A stretch of 64,000 bases of DNA from a virus, in IMG/VR virus record IMGVR_UViG_3300030099_006646, positions 62,001-126,000 of that record; one strand, 5' to 3'. The notes under the pieces were generated by a model. The model saw nothing but the letters and a program-made list of their open reading frames with translations. It ran no database searches and was not told the DNA's origin. A program made the translations under genes and the position numbers. Position 1 is the stretch's first letter, and each line of letters opens with the position of its first letter. Positions 43,647 to 51,430 of this stretch are shown piece by piece.

Positions 43647-44831
43647 ATGCTATTTCAAGTATTAGATGACAAAGAGGAGTGCGTATCTGTATGCCTCAAC
43701 GGCAAGATTGTGCGCGACCCTTCGTTCGACAATCTTACCAAAACTTGGCGCTGGTTGCCTTCTATTGGCGATGCTGACGTGGAATGCGCTTTTCTTTATG
43801 CGAACGGCAAGAGCCTAAACGACCTTTGCCCCGAGGATTTAAAAGAAGAGTGGAGCGCTCTATTAAAGAAGTTCGCCGCATTCAACACTGCATTCAAGCA
43901 AGCTAGGATTGAAACTAGGGATGTTTGCCGGGACCTTCTTATACCCGACAGGTACTTCAAAGAACTTTGCTTCTTTAAAGATAAAATTTCAGAACACGTC
44001 TTTGAAAACTACGAGAAGCCATCCAACTATGACTTTCTTTATAATCTAACCAAAATCCTTGAAGAAATCAAAACACAGAAACTTAATATTGTTCCTTATG
44101 GCTTAGAAGACCGAATGTCTGCCATAAAGACGCGCAACTTCGCTCGAAAGTTAAAGCATCTTCAGCCCTATATCAACTATGATATCTTTGGAACAATCAC
44201 AGGACGCCTTACCACAAAAAGAAATAGCTTCCCTATTCTTACCCTCGACAAAGATCATCGTCAAGTAATTCACCCTAACAACGATGACTTCATCGAACTA
44301 GACTTTAACGCAGCCGAGATAAGGGTGTTTTTAGCCCTTGCAGGCGTTTCACAACCAAAAGAAGATATTCATACCTGGATAAATGAAAACGTCTTTAAGG
44401 GGCAAAAAACTAGGGAAGAAACGAAAAAGGCTGTTTTTGCTTGGCTATACAATCCAAAAGCATCCAACAAAAAACTTGAAGAACTATTTAAAAGAGACGA
44501 TGTAATTGCCAAGCATTACGATGGCACGCACGTTCATACGCCTTTCGGTCGCAAGATAGAAGTACAAACAGACAAGGCACTAAACTACATTATCCAATCA
44601 ACTTCTTCAGACCTTTTCTTGCGAAGAATGATTGAGATTCACAAGAAACTTAAAGGAAAAAAGACAAAGATTGCTTTTTGTATTCACGATTCGCTTGTTT
44701 TAGATTATAATAGGCAAGACAGAAAAGTGCTAGAAGAAGTAATCAACACATTCGAAGAAACAGACCTTGGAGATTTTAAAGTAAATGTCTCCACAGGCAA
44801 GAACTTCGGCAGATTAAGAAAGATTTTATAG
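43647..44831 (+). CDS. Family A DNA polymerase, polymerase module only
   Basis: 394 residues. Motif A is LDFNAAEIRVFLALAG (Asp near 219), motif B is REETKKAVFAWLYN (RxxxKxxxFxxxY, near 255), and motif C is FCIHDSLVLD (near 347), where HDS stands for the usual HDE. There is no room for a 3'-5' exonuclease domain, and no 5' nuclease; the latter is a separate gene at 49048. It may fill gaps or process Okazaki fragments rather than act as the main replicase, since a DnaE-type enzyme is encoded at 59322. Confidence 0.82.
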   Translation: MLFQVLDDKEECVSVCLNGKIVRDPSFDNLTKTWRWLPSIGDADVECAFLYANGKSLNDLCPEDLKEEWSALLKKFAAFNTAFKQARIETRDVCRDLLIPDRYFKELCFFKDKISEHVFENYEKPSNYDFLYNLTKILEEIKTQKLNIVPYGLEDRMSAIKTRNFARKLKHLQPYINYDIFGTITGRLTTKRNSFPILTLDKDHRQVIHPNNDDFIELDFNAAEIRVFLALAGVSQPKEDIHTWINENVFKGQKTREETKKAVFAWLYNPKASNKKLEELFKRDDVIAKHYDGTHVHTPFGRKIEVQTDKALNYIIQSTSSDLFLRRMIEIHKKLKGKKTKIAFCIHDSLVLDYNRQDRKVLEEVINTFEETDLGDFKVNVSTGKNFGRLRKIL

Positions 44832-44837
44832 GTATAA

Positions 44838-45674
44838 ATGGAAACTATCATAGGATTAGGCAACGCAGGTTGCAACATAACAAAATTCTTCTCACAATAC
44901 CCTCAGTATGACTGTTATTACATTGATTCAGAGGCAAGAAAAGAAGATAACTTCCTTAAAATACCTAAGCGCACCACACACGAGAAATACGAAAGCTCAT
45001 TTCCAGTAAGGAAGGCAGAAGAGTTTCTTAAAAAAGCAAAATCACCCACCCTTTTGGTGATTGGTGGCTCTGGAACCATTTCTGGCTGTTCTTTGAGGCT
45101 ATTAGAGCTTCTAAAAAAGAAAAAGCCCCACGTTCTTTACATAAAGCCTGATTTAACCACGCTTTCAGCCGATAGAAAGCTACAAGAAAGAGCAGTATAC
45201 GGTATTTTACAGGAATATGCCCGGTCAGGTCTTTTAGAACGCATGTTCATCGTAGATAACACAAAGTTAGAAGAAGTATTAGGTGATGTTCCCATTATGA
45301 ACTACTATAACAACCTAAACCACTTGCTTGTATCTACAATCCACATGACAAACATTTATTCTAACACGAAGCCCTTGGAAACTAACTTCTTTGGGCTTCA
45401 CCCAACAAGCCGCATAGCCACATTTGGTATGCTAGACCTTGAAACATCGCAAGAGAACCTATTTTTTGACTTGGAGAACCCAAGAGACAAGACAATTTTC
45501 TATGCGATCAACAAAGAAAGTTTAGAGAAGGACGGAAGCCTTTTCAGAAAGATTAAGCAGCAAGTAAACCAGTTTTCAGACGAGAACACAAGTGTTTCTT
45601 ATAAAATCTTTCCTACAAATTACGACGATGATTATGTCTATTCATTGTCCTACGCTTCTTTTATTCAAAAATAA
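44838..45674 (+). CDS. FtsZ/tubulin-like protein
   Basis: 278 residues. The N terminus IIGLGNAGCNITKFF matches the FtsZ start (VIGVGGGGGNAV). GGSGTISGCSLRLLELLK (from about residue 76) stands where FtsZ has GGGTGTGAAPVVA. The block ERAVYGILQEYARSG...FIVDNTKLEEVLGD...NYYNNLNHLL follows the FtsZ core (IPNDKLLxVxG...AFxxANDVL). The catalytic T7 loop NxDxxD appears as TNFFGLH, lacking both Asp, so it may bind nucleotide but hydrolyse it poorly. Alignment is by eye. Tubulin-like proteins in large phages centre DNA in the cell. Confidence 0.62.
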   Translation: METIIGLGNAGCNITKFFSQYPQYDCYYIDSEARKEDNFLKIPKRTTHEKYESSFPVRKAEEFLKKAKSPTLLVIGGSGTISGCSLRLLELLKKKKPHVLYIKPDLTTLSADRKLQERAVYGILQEYARSGLLERMFIVDNTKLEEVLGDVPIMNYYNNLNHLLVSTIHMTNIYSNTKPLETNFFGLHPTSRIATFGMLDLETSQENLFFDLENPRDKTIFYAINKESLEKDGSLFRKIKQQVNQFSDENTSVSYKIFPTNYDDDYVYSLSYASFIQK

Positions 45675-45683
45675 ACTTTCTAC

Positions 45684-45711
45684 TTGAAACCTAGCTTTTA
45701 GGGATTATAAT
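45684..45711 (+). promoter_or_regulatory. Sigma70-type promoter for gp32 operon
   Basis: TTGAAA (45684-45689), 16-base spacer, TATAAT (45706-45711). Start point expected near 45718, about 95 bases ahead of the gp32-like gene. Confidence 0.75.
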
Positions 45712-45720
45712 ACTACTGTG

Positions 45721-45813
45721 ATGTTGATTCACGACAGAAGATCTTACGAAGAATATAGAGATTCAATCTTATTTTTAGTAAATTTAATAAATAAAATTTT
45801 TAGGAGAATATAA
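45721..45813 (+). CDS. Candidate 30-residue leader peptide of gp32
   Basis: ATG at 45721, right at the predicted transcript start, opens a 30-residue frame (MLIHDRRSYEEYRD...INKIFRRI) whose TAA overlaps the gp32 ATG as TAATG. This would couple gp32 translation to the leader. There is no ribosome site, so it would start as a leaderless message. It may be a chance frame. Confidence 0.35.
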   Translation: MLIHDRRSYEEYRDSILFLVNLINKIFRRI

Positions 45814-46547
45814 TGGCAATTGATATGAAAAAAATGAAAGCAAAGTATGCTGCTTTGCAAAATCGCGGTCGCGGTGGTGGCAATAAGAGTATGTGGTTCC
45901 GTCCTCAAGACGGCGAACAGGTTATTCGTATTGTGCCTACTGCTGATGGCGATCCTTTTAAGGAGTTTTGGCTCCATTACGGCGTTGGAAAGAACCCTGC
46001 TTTCCTTAGCCTGAAGCGTAACTATGGACAGGATGACCCGCTTGACGATTTCGTTCGCGCCCTTTATAACGAAGGAGACGAGGAGAGCATTAAGATGGCT
46101 AAAAGCCTCTCTGCTAAACAACGTTTCTTTTCACCTGTTCTTGTTCGAGGAGAGGAAGATAAAGGCGTGCGTATCTGGGGATACGGCAAGCAAGTCTATG
46201 AGCAACTGCTCAATCTTGTTCTAAATCCTGAATACGGGGACATTACCGATGTTGATTCGGGAACTGATCTTACACTTCAGTATGGCAAGCCTGCGGGAGC
46301 ACAATTCCCACAGACAAACCTAACTCCACGCCGCAAGTCTTCAAAGCTTGCTAAGACTACTGATGAAACTTCAACTCTTCTTGAGTCAATCCCTGATATT
46401 GAAGGTTCTTTTGACAAGAAGACGTTTGAACAAGTCCAAACTATTTTGGATGAGTTCATGGATCTCGAAGGCGATAACGATTCTGAAGGAACCAGCCAGT
46501 ATGGTTCCAACGCTATTGACAACGCGCTCGCAGATCTTGAAGGTTAA
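45813..46547 (+). CDS. Single-stranded DNA-binding protein (gp32-like)
   Basis: 244 residues, below T4 gp32 (301). The basic start with GRGGGNKSMWFRPQDGEQVIRIVP and the block DPFKEFWLHYGVG...FLSLKRNYG are typical of T4-type gp32; an acidic C-terminal tail (DLEGDNDSEG) matches the usual protein-contact tail. It coats ssDNA in replication and recombination and would load UvsX. It heads an operon with the FKBP and UvsX genes and has its own strong promoter and TAGGAG ribosome site. Confidence 0.85.
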   Translation: MAIDMKKMKAKYAALQNRGRGGGNKSMWFRPQDGEQVIRIVPTADGDPFKEFWLHYGVGKNPAFLSLKRNYGQDDPLDDFVRALYNEGDEESIKMAKSLSAKQRFFSPVLVRGEEDKGVRIWGYGKQVYEQLLNLVLNPEYGDITDVDSGTDLTLQYGKPAGAQFPQTNLTPRRKSSKLAKTTDETSTLLESIPDIEGSFDKKTFEQVQTILDEFMDLEGDNDSEGTSQYGSNAIDNALADLEG

Positions 46548-46563
46548 ATAGTCTGTCCGCAGG

Positions 46564-46587
46564 GAGGCACGGGGTTACAGGTGCCTC
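46564..46587 (+). other. Intercistronic hairpin 1 (gp32 / 46614)
   Basis: Stem GAGGCAC (46564-46570) / GTGCCTC (46581-46587), loop GGGGTTACAG, then ATTTTTC. It is preceded by CCGCAGG. A second copy lies at 47112-47134 with compensating stem changes. Could be a weak terminator or an RNA processing/stability element. Confidence 0.6.
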
Positions 46588-46613
46588 ATTTTTCACACAC
46601 AAAAAGGAATAAA

Positions 46614-47096
46614 ATGACTTTAAAAGATAATCTAACAAAACTAAATGTAAATGAAGAAACTATGGTTACTTTTACCTTTGAAGAAGGTACAGATGTGTTT
46701 CATTTTAATGAAACGCATGTAGAGACTGCACTTGAAGAAACAAATGTAGTTGATAAATTAGCAGAAGCTATTACTTCTGGACTTGAAGTGACAACTGAAT
46801 ACGGACATAATCCTCTAACTCAATTGCGAGATTCAGAGCTTCTTAACGGCTATGAAAGAGGCACAGGTCAGTTTACAGATTTTGTTAGCTCAACAATTAA
46901 AGAAAACTTTTGGGATGCTGACCTTGTTTCGGAAAGCACGGAACGTTTTGACCACAAGCGAGGGTGGACTACCCTCTCAACAACACTTACAGCACCAGCA
47001 AAAGAGGTTCTTAATAACTCTGCTTATGAAACTGCTTTTGCTGGATGGACAGCGCAAGTTAATGTAAACGGTGGAACGTTTTCTTTTACTGTTTAA
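46614..47096 (+). CDS. Unknown protein between gp32 and FKBP
   Basis: 160 residues from ATG 46614, which has an AAAGGAA site at the right distance; the longer frame from 46581 would overlap the hairpin. Acidic, mixed alpha/beta (ETMVTFTFEEGTDVFHFN, TAPAKEVLNNSAYETAFAG). It is bracketed by two related hairpins. No family recognised. Confidence 0.55.
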   Translation: MTLKDNLTKLNVNEETMVTFTFEEGTDVFHFNETHVETALEETNVVDKLAEAITSGLEVTTEYGHNPLTQLRDSELLNGYERGTGQFTDFVSSTIKENFWDADLVSESTERFDHKRGWTTLSTTLTAPAKEVLNNSAYETAFAGWTAQVNVNGGTFSFTV

Positions 47097-47111
47097 ATAA
47101 AACCCGCAGGT

Positions 47112-47134
47112 AGGCATGGGGTATACAGATGCCT
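47112..47134 (+). other. Intercistronic hairpin 2 (46614 / FKBP)
   Basis: Stem AGGCAT (47112-47117) / ATGCCT (47129-47134), loop GGGGTATACAG, then TATTTT. Also preceded by CCGCAGG. Relative to hairpin 1 the closing C-G pair is T-A, a compensating change that keeps pairing, while the loop is nearly kept. Confidence 0.6.
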
Positions 47135-47160
47135 TATTTTAACACACAAGGAATAAAAAA

Positions 47161-47592
47161 ATGAGTACAGTTGAAAAAGGTACAAAGATTAAAGTCCACT
47201 ATAAAGGGACTTTGGAAGATGGAACAGAATTTGATAACTCTAAAAATAGAGGCTCTACCCTTGACTTTGAGGTTGGAGCAGGTCTAATGATTAAGGGATT
47301 TGATGAAAATGTAGTTGGTATGGGCGAAGGTGAGGTTAGAACCTTTACTCTAGCACCAGAAGAAGCATATGGACCTATTCACGAAGAAGCTTTTCGTCTT
47401 TTCCCAAAAGATGTTTTTGGAGACAACGACATTGAAGTCGGTGGCTTTGTCGAAGGCAACAATGGACAGGGACAGCCAATGATGGCTCGCATCGCAGATA
47501 TTTCAGATGAAGGGATTCTTCTAGATCTAAATCATCCACTAGCAGGAAAAAATCTTACATTTGAAGTAGAACTTATTGAAATTGAAGCATAA
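47161..47592 (+). CDS. FKBP/SlyD-type peptidyl-prolyl isomerase
   Basis: 143 residues. IKVHYKGTLEDGTEFDNSKNRG (key part VHYKGTLEDGTEFD), FEVGAGLMIKGFDENVVGMGEG and LDLNHPLAGKNLTFEVELIEI are the FKBP core with the SlyD-type inserted flap (about 70-120). It should catalyse proline isomerisation and aid folding. No signal peptide, so cytoplasmic. It sits between gp32 and UvsX genes; a link to replication proteins or to capsid assembly is possible but unproven. Confidence 0.88.
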   Translation: MSTVEKGTKIKVHYKGTLEDGTEFDNSKNRGSTLDFEVGAGLMIKGFDENVVGMGEGEVRTFTLAPEEAYGPIHEEAFRLFPKDVFGDNDIEVGGFVEGNNGQGQPMMARIADISDEGILLDLNHPLAGKNLTFEVELIEIEA

Positions 47593-47603
47593 AGGAGGTA
47601 TAA

Positions 47604-48698
47604 ATGTCAGTAGGTAAAATGTCGCCAGACGACATAAGAAGACTTTTAAATAAAACTGCTGGACAGCAAATCTCCCATAATCTTAATAAAGATAACCCTA
47701 CAAATGTAACAGAATGGATTCCAACTGGCTCACGCTGGTTGGATTCTATTGTTTGTAGAGGGAAACTTGCAGGCATTCCAGTAGGTAAAGTAACAGAGAT
47801 TGCTGGTCTAGAATCAACTGGTAAATCTTATATGGCTGCTCAGGTAGCAGCAAACGCTCAGAAGATGGGTATTCAGGTTGTTTACTTTGATTCTGAGTCT
47901 GCGCTTGATTCTACTTTCTTGGAAAGATCAGGCTGTAATGTAGACGATATTGTTTATACTCAAGCAGTCTCAGTAGAGAAGGTCTTGGAAATGATCGAGA
48001 TGCTTATGGTAAACAACGAACAAAAAATGTTGTTTATCTGGGATTCTCTGGCTCTTACTCCAACGGAAAAGACTATCGAAGGAGACTTTAATCCTCAGTC
48101 TTCTATGGCAGTAAAAGCAAGAGTTTTGTCGAAAGGAATGCAGAAACTTACAGTTCCTATTGCCAATACTCAAAGCACCATGCTTGTTCTTAATCAGCTT
48201 AAGACCAACATTACCAACAACATTGCGGAGACTTTGACTACTCCCTATGTAACACCAGGAGGCAAGACTCTTCCCTACACTTATTCGCTAAGGGTTTGGC
48301 TGACTTCTCGTAAAGCAAAGAATTCTTTTGTTACCGATAGCAAAGGCTTCAGGATTGGTTCAGAAGTCAAGTGTACGCTAAAGAAAAGCCGCTTTGGAAC
48401 TCAAGGTCGTCAATGTACATTCAAAATCTTGTGGGGCGAGAACATCGGCGTCCAAGATGAAGAAAGTTGGTTTGAAGCCGTCAAAGGAGCACCACAGATT
48501 GAATCTAAGGGTGCTTGGTATACTTTAACTTACAAAGACGGCAAGACTGAAAAGTTTCAAGCAGCTAAATGGATGGACAAACTTAAGAATGAAAAGTTTA
48601 AAAACCGCATCCTTGAAATTATGGATGAAGAGGTTATAATGAAGTTTGACACCAGAGAAGGCAATGCATCAGATTTTTACGAAATAGACGAAGAATAA
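47604..48698 (+). CDS. UvsX/RecA-type recombinase
   Basis: 364 residues (T4 UvsX 391). TEIAGLESTGKSYMAAQVA (Walker A GLESTGKS, near 67-75), YFDSESALD (near 93), and FIWDSLALTP (Walker B) are typical RecA-family features. It drives strand exchange in recombination-dependent replication with gp32, and the SbcD-SbcC fusion would produce its substrates. Very good AAAGGAGG ribosome site. Confidence 0.9.
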   Translation: MSVGKMSPDDIRRLLNKTAGQQISHNLNKDNPTNVTEWIPTGSRWLDSIVCRGKLAGIPVGKVTEIAGLESTGKSYMAAQVAANAQKMGIQVVYFDSESALDSTFLERSGCNVDDIVYTQAVSVEKVLEMIEMLMVNNEQKMLFIWDSLALTPTEKTIEGDFNPQSSMAVKARVLSKGMQKLTVPIANTQSTMLVLNQLKTNITNNIAETLTTPYVTPGGKTLPYTYSLRVWLTSRKAKNSFVTDSKGFRIGSEVKCTLKKSRFGTQGRQCTFKILWGENIGVQDEESWFEAVKGAPQIESKGAWYTLTYKDGKTEKFQAAKWMDKLKNEKFKNRILEIMDEEVIMKFDTREGNASDFYEIDEE

Positions 48699-48699
48699 A

Positions 48700-48707
48700 C
48701 TATTTAT
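48700..48707 (+). promoter_or_regulatory. CTATTTAT element, 12 bases before a start
   Basis: Exact octamer CTATTTAT only 12 bases before ATG 48712. There is no ribosome site, so if it acts as a -10 element the transcript would be leaderless. Confidence 0.4.
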
Positions 48708-48711
48708 ACTT

Positions 48712-49035
48712 ATGGATCATATCGTAGAAAAAGTGTATAGACGGATAGTAGAAGCAACCGAGGAAGATCTAATGAAGTTGGATGCTCAACTTATTATTAG
48801 CACCAACTATCAGATCTCCGACATTCTAACTACTATTCGTGCCTTCTCCGGGGTTGTTATTGTAACGCCAGGAGGAGATTCTAGAAAAATGGGAGAACTT
48901 AAAGAAAAGTCCTCTCTTAAGATGAAGATCTTACCTCCTGCTGATTTAAAATCGTATGTCGAGGCGCTAAGAGAGAAAATCAACTCTGTACCAGGAGTTC
49001 TTTCTTTCAAGATGCGCCCAGCACGCGACAAATAA
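48712..49035 (+). CDS. Small protein of unknown function, ferredoxin-like pattern
   Basis: 107 residues. The first 25 residues form a charged helix (VEKVYRRIVEATEEDLMK). The rest has a beta-alpha-beta pattern (FSGVVIVTPG, LKMKILPPADLKSYVEALRE, VLSFKMRPA) like a ferredoxin or ACT-type fold. It lies between UvsX and the 5' exonuclease. No function known. Confidence 0.5.
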   Translation: MDHIVEKVYRRIVEATEEDLMKLDAQLIISTNYQISDILTTIRAFSGVVIVTPGGDSRKMGELKEKSSLKMKILPPADLKSYVEALREKINSVPGVLSFKMRPARDK

Positions 49036-49047
49036 AAAGAGGTAAAA

Positions 49048-50031
49048 ATGTCTGATAAACGAGTGATTGTTCTCGACATGAACAATTTGTTTCTGCGGTC
49101 GTATATTATGGACCCAACCATATCTCTCAATGGACCTCCGATTGGAGGCATAAGAGGTTTTTTTCGTTCCCTTCAAAAGATTTGTAGAGAGTTAAACCCA
49201 ACAAAGATTGTTGCTTGTTGGGATGGTGAAGGTGGTTCCCAAAAACGTCGCAAGATAACGAAAGAATATAAAGAAGGTCGCAAGCCTTTAAAGCTTAATA
49301 GGTCTGTCCAAGCTTTGACCCCAAACCAAGTCCAGCAAAATCAAGTATGGCAAAACATGCGGGTAATGGAGTACATGAACGAGACACCCATTATTCAACT
49401 TGGTTTCCCAGGAGTAGAAGCTGATGATGTTATATCAAAGGTAGTTCAGTCTACCAACCTTGAAGACTATAAAAAGATTATTGTGTCGGCTGATAAAGAC
49501 TTTTGGCAACTTATTACAGACGACACGATTGTTTATCGCCCTATTGGCTCAGAAACCATAACAAAAGAAATTGTTTTAGAAAAAGAAAACATTCATCCTA
49601 CTAATTTTGTTTTGGCTAGATCTATCGCGGGTGACAAAAGCGACAACTTAGATGGAATCCCAGGAGCAGGATTAAAGACCATTGCTAAAAGATTTCCATT
49701 TCTAAAAGAAGAAAAAGAATACTCAATCAGCGACTTATTAGAATATTCTGACAAAATGTTGAATGAGACAAAACTGAAGTTCTATCCCTCTGTTATAGAG
49801 GGTCGCCAAGTTATTCTGCGAAACTATAAAATGATGCAACTTAAAACCCCCATGTTAAGTGCTCAAGCAGCGATAGCAGTTAGGCGCACTCTTGCAGAAT
49901 CAGAATACAAGTTTAATAGAACTGCATTTAGGGCGCATATGATGAAAGACGGATTTGACATGGAGAGAAATAATTTCTCTGAACTCTTTGCTTTCTTCAA
50001 TAATATATGCCTTGAAAATCGCTCTAAATGA
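49048..50031 (+). CDS. 5'-3' exonuclease / RNase H (flap nuclease family)
   Basis: 327 residues (T4 Rnh 305). Acidic metal ligands are visible in VIVLDMNNLFLRS (near 10), GVEADDVISK (near 121), SADKDFWQL (near 147) and GDKSDNLDGIPGAG (near 195). The last is the helix-hairpin-helix DNA-binding part. It should remove RNA primers and flaps. With the family A polymerase module it re-creates the work of bacterial Pol I from two genes. Confidence 0.88.
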   Translation: MSDKRVIVLDMNNLFLRSYIMDPTISLNGPPIGGIRGFFRSLQKICRELNPTKIVACWDGEGGSQKRRKITKEYKEGRKPLKLNRSVQALTPNQVQQNQVWQNMRVMEYMNETPIIQLGFPGVEADDVISKVVQSTNLEDYKKIIVSADKDFWQLITDDTIVYRPIGSETITKEIVLEKENIHPTNFVLARSIAGDKSDNLDGIPGAGLKTIAKRFPFLKEEKEYSISDLLEYSDKMLNETKLKFYPSVIEGRQVILRNYKMMQLKTPMLSAQAAIAVRRTLAESEYKFNRTAFRAHMMKDGFDMERNNFSELFAFFNNICLENRSK

Positions 50032-50040
50032 GCTTATAAT
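50012..50040 (+). promoter_or_regulatory. Sigma70-type promoter for the helicase gene
   Basis: TTGAAA (50012-50017), 17-base spacer, TATAAT (50035-50040); it overlaps the end of the exonuclease gene. The helicase ATG is at 50064 after an AAAGGAA site. Confidence 0.7.
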
Positions 50041-50063
50041 ATACCTTACAAAAGGAAAGCAAT

Positions 50064-51419
50064 ATGAAAGAAGATGTAACCTTTTCCAACTATGGAAAAG
50101 CATTCCAAGAAACCCTGTCGCAGTTAATATTTGAAGACCGTGCTTTTTCCGAGCAAATGGAAGAGGTTCTCGATATTAACTTTTTTGAGTTAAAATATTT
50201 ACAAGAATTTGTTCGTCTAGTGTTTGGATACCGCCACAAGTATGGAGTCCATCCGTCAGAAGACATAATGTCTTCCATACTCAGAACTGAGATTGATGAA
50301 GAAAGTGATTTAATCAAAAAACAACTGAGAGATTATTTTGCTCGCTCTATTGCCACAAAAGTCAAAGATGTTGATTATATTAAAGAAACTGCCCTTGACT
50401 TTTGTAAAAAGCAAAAGCTCAAAGAGGCGATGATTAAATCAGTAGCCTTACTCCAGCGCTCTTCTTTTGGCGAGATTAAGACCATTATCGATGAAGCTTT
50501 AAAACTAGGGACCGATAACAAATTTGGTCATGACTATAAAAAAGATTTTGAGTTTAGATATATTGATCGCCCAAGACACCCAGTATCCACTGGCTGGATT
50601 GAAATGGATAAGATTACCAAAGGCGGTCTCGGAAAAGGCGAACTTGGCGTAGGTATTGCCGCTACAGGAGCAGGAAAGTCTATGGCTCTTGTTCATCTAG
50701 GAGCAGCAGCACTCAAAGCAGGTAAAAACGTTGTTCATTACACGCTAGAGCTTACAGAACCTGTAGTTGGTCTGAGATATGACAGTTGTTTAAGCGGTGT
50801 TCCTATCGGAGATCTAAAAGCATACAAAGACCATGTGTTTGAAACTTGCTCTGATGTGGAAGGAAATCTTATTATTAAAGAATACCCAACAAAGACAGCC
50901 TCAACCAATACAATCCGCGCTCACTTGGACAAACTTAAGAAAAGAAATCATCAAATTGACTTGATAATCGTCGATTACGGTGACCTTCTTAAGCCTGTTT
51001 CAAACTTTAAAGAAAAAAGAAATGAACTAGAGTCTATTTACGAAGAACTGCGAGGAATCGCCCAAGAACAAGAGTGTCCTTTATGGACAGTCTCACAAAC
51101 TAATAGGTCGGGATTGAACACAGAAGTAATCACAATGGAATCCATTTCAGAAGCATTTAGCAAGTGCTTTGTAGCAGATTTTATCTTCTCTCTTTCCCGT
51201 ACAATCAAGCATAAAAATGAAAATACAGGGCGAGTTTTTATTGCCAAGAACAGAAATGGTCCAGACGGTTTAGTTTATCCAATCTTTATGGATACATCTA
51301 ATGTAAGAATAAATGTTCTTCCTCAAGACCATGAAACAATCGAAAGCTTAAATCAAAAATCCTTACAGGACGAGAAGAATAACTTAAAAGAGAAGTATAA
51401 GAATTTTAGAAAAAAATAA
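50064..51419 (+). CDS. DnaB-type replicative helicase (gp41-like)
   Basis: 451 residues. Walker A GIAATGAGKSMALVHLG (near 200), then VVHYTLELTEPVVGLRYDS, Walker B LIIVDYGDLLKP and the sensor region WTVSQTNRSG are typical of DnaB/gp41. The N-terminal 150 residues are helical, like the collar. It unwinds DNA at the fork with the primase at 1142. It has its own promoter. Confidence 0.9.
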   Translation: MKEDVTFSNYGKAFQETLSQLIFEDRAFSEQMEEVLDINFFELKYLQEFVRLVFGYRHKYGVHPSEDIMSSILRTEIDEESDLIKKQLRDYFARSIATKVKDVDYIKETALDFCKKQKLKEAMIKSVALLQRSSFGEIKTIIDEALKLGTDNKFGHDYKKDFEFRYIDRPRHPVSTGWIEMDKITKGGLGKGELGVGIAATGAGKSMALVHLGAAALKAGKNVVHYTLELTEPVVGLRYDSCLSGVPIGDLKAYKDHVFETCSDVEGNLIIKEYPTKTASTNTIRAHLDKLKKRNHQIDLIIVDYGDLLKPVSNFKEKRNELESIYEELRGIAQEQECPLWTVSQTNRSGLNTEVITMESISEAFSKCFVADFIFSLSRTIKHKNENTGRVFIAKNRNGPDGLVYPIFMDTSNVRINVLPQDHETIESLNQKSLQDEKNNLKEKYKNFRKK

Positions 51420-51430
51420 AGGATTTAACA

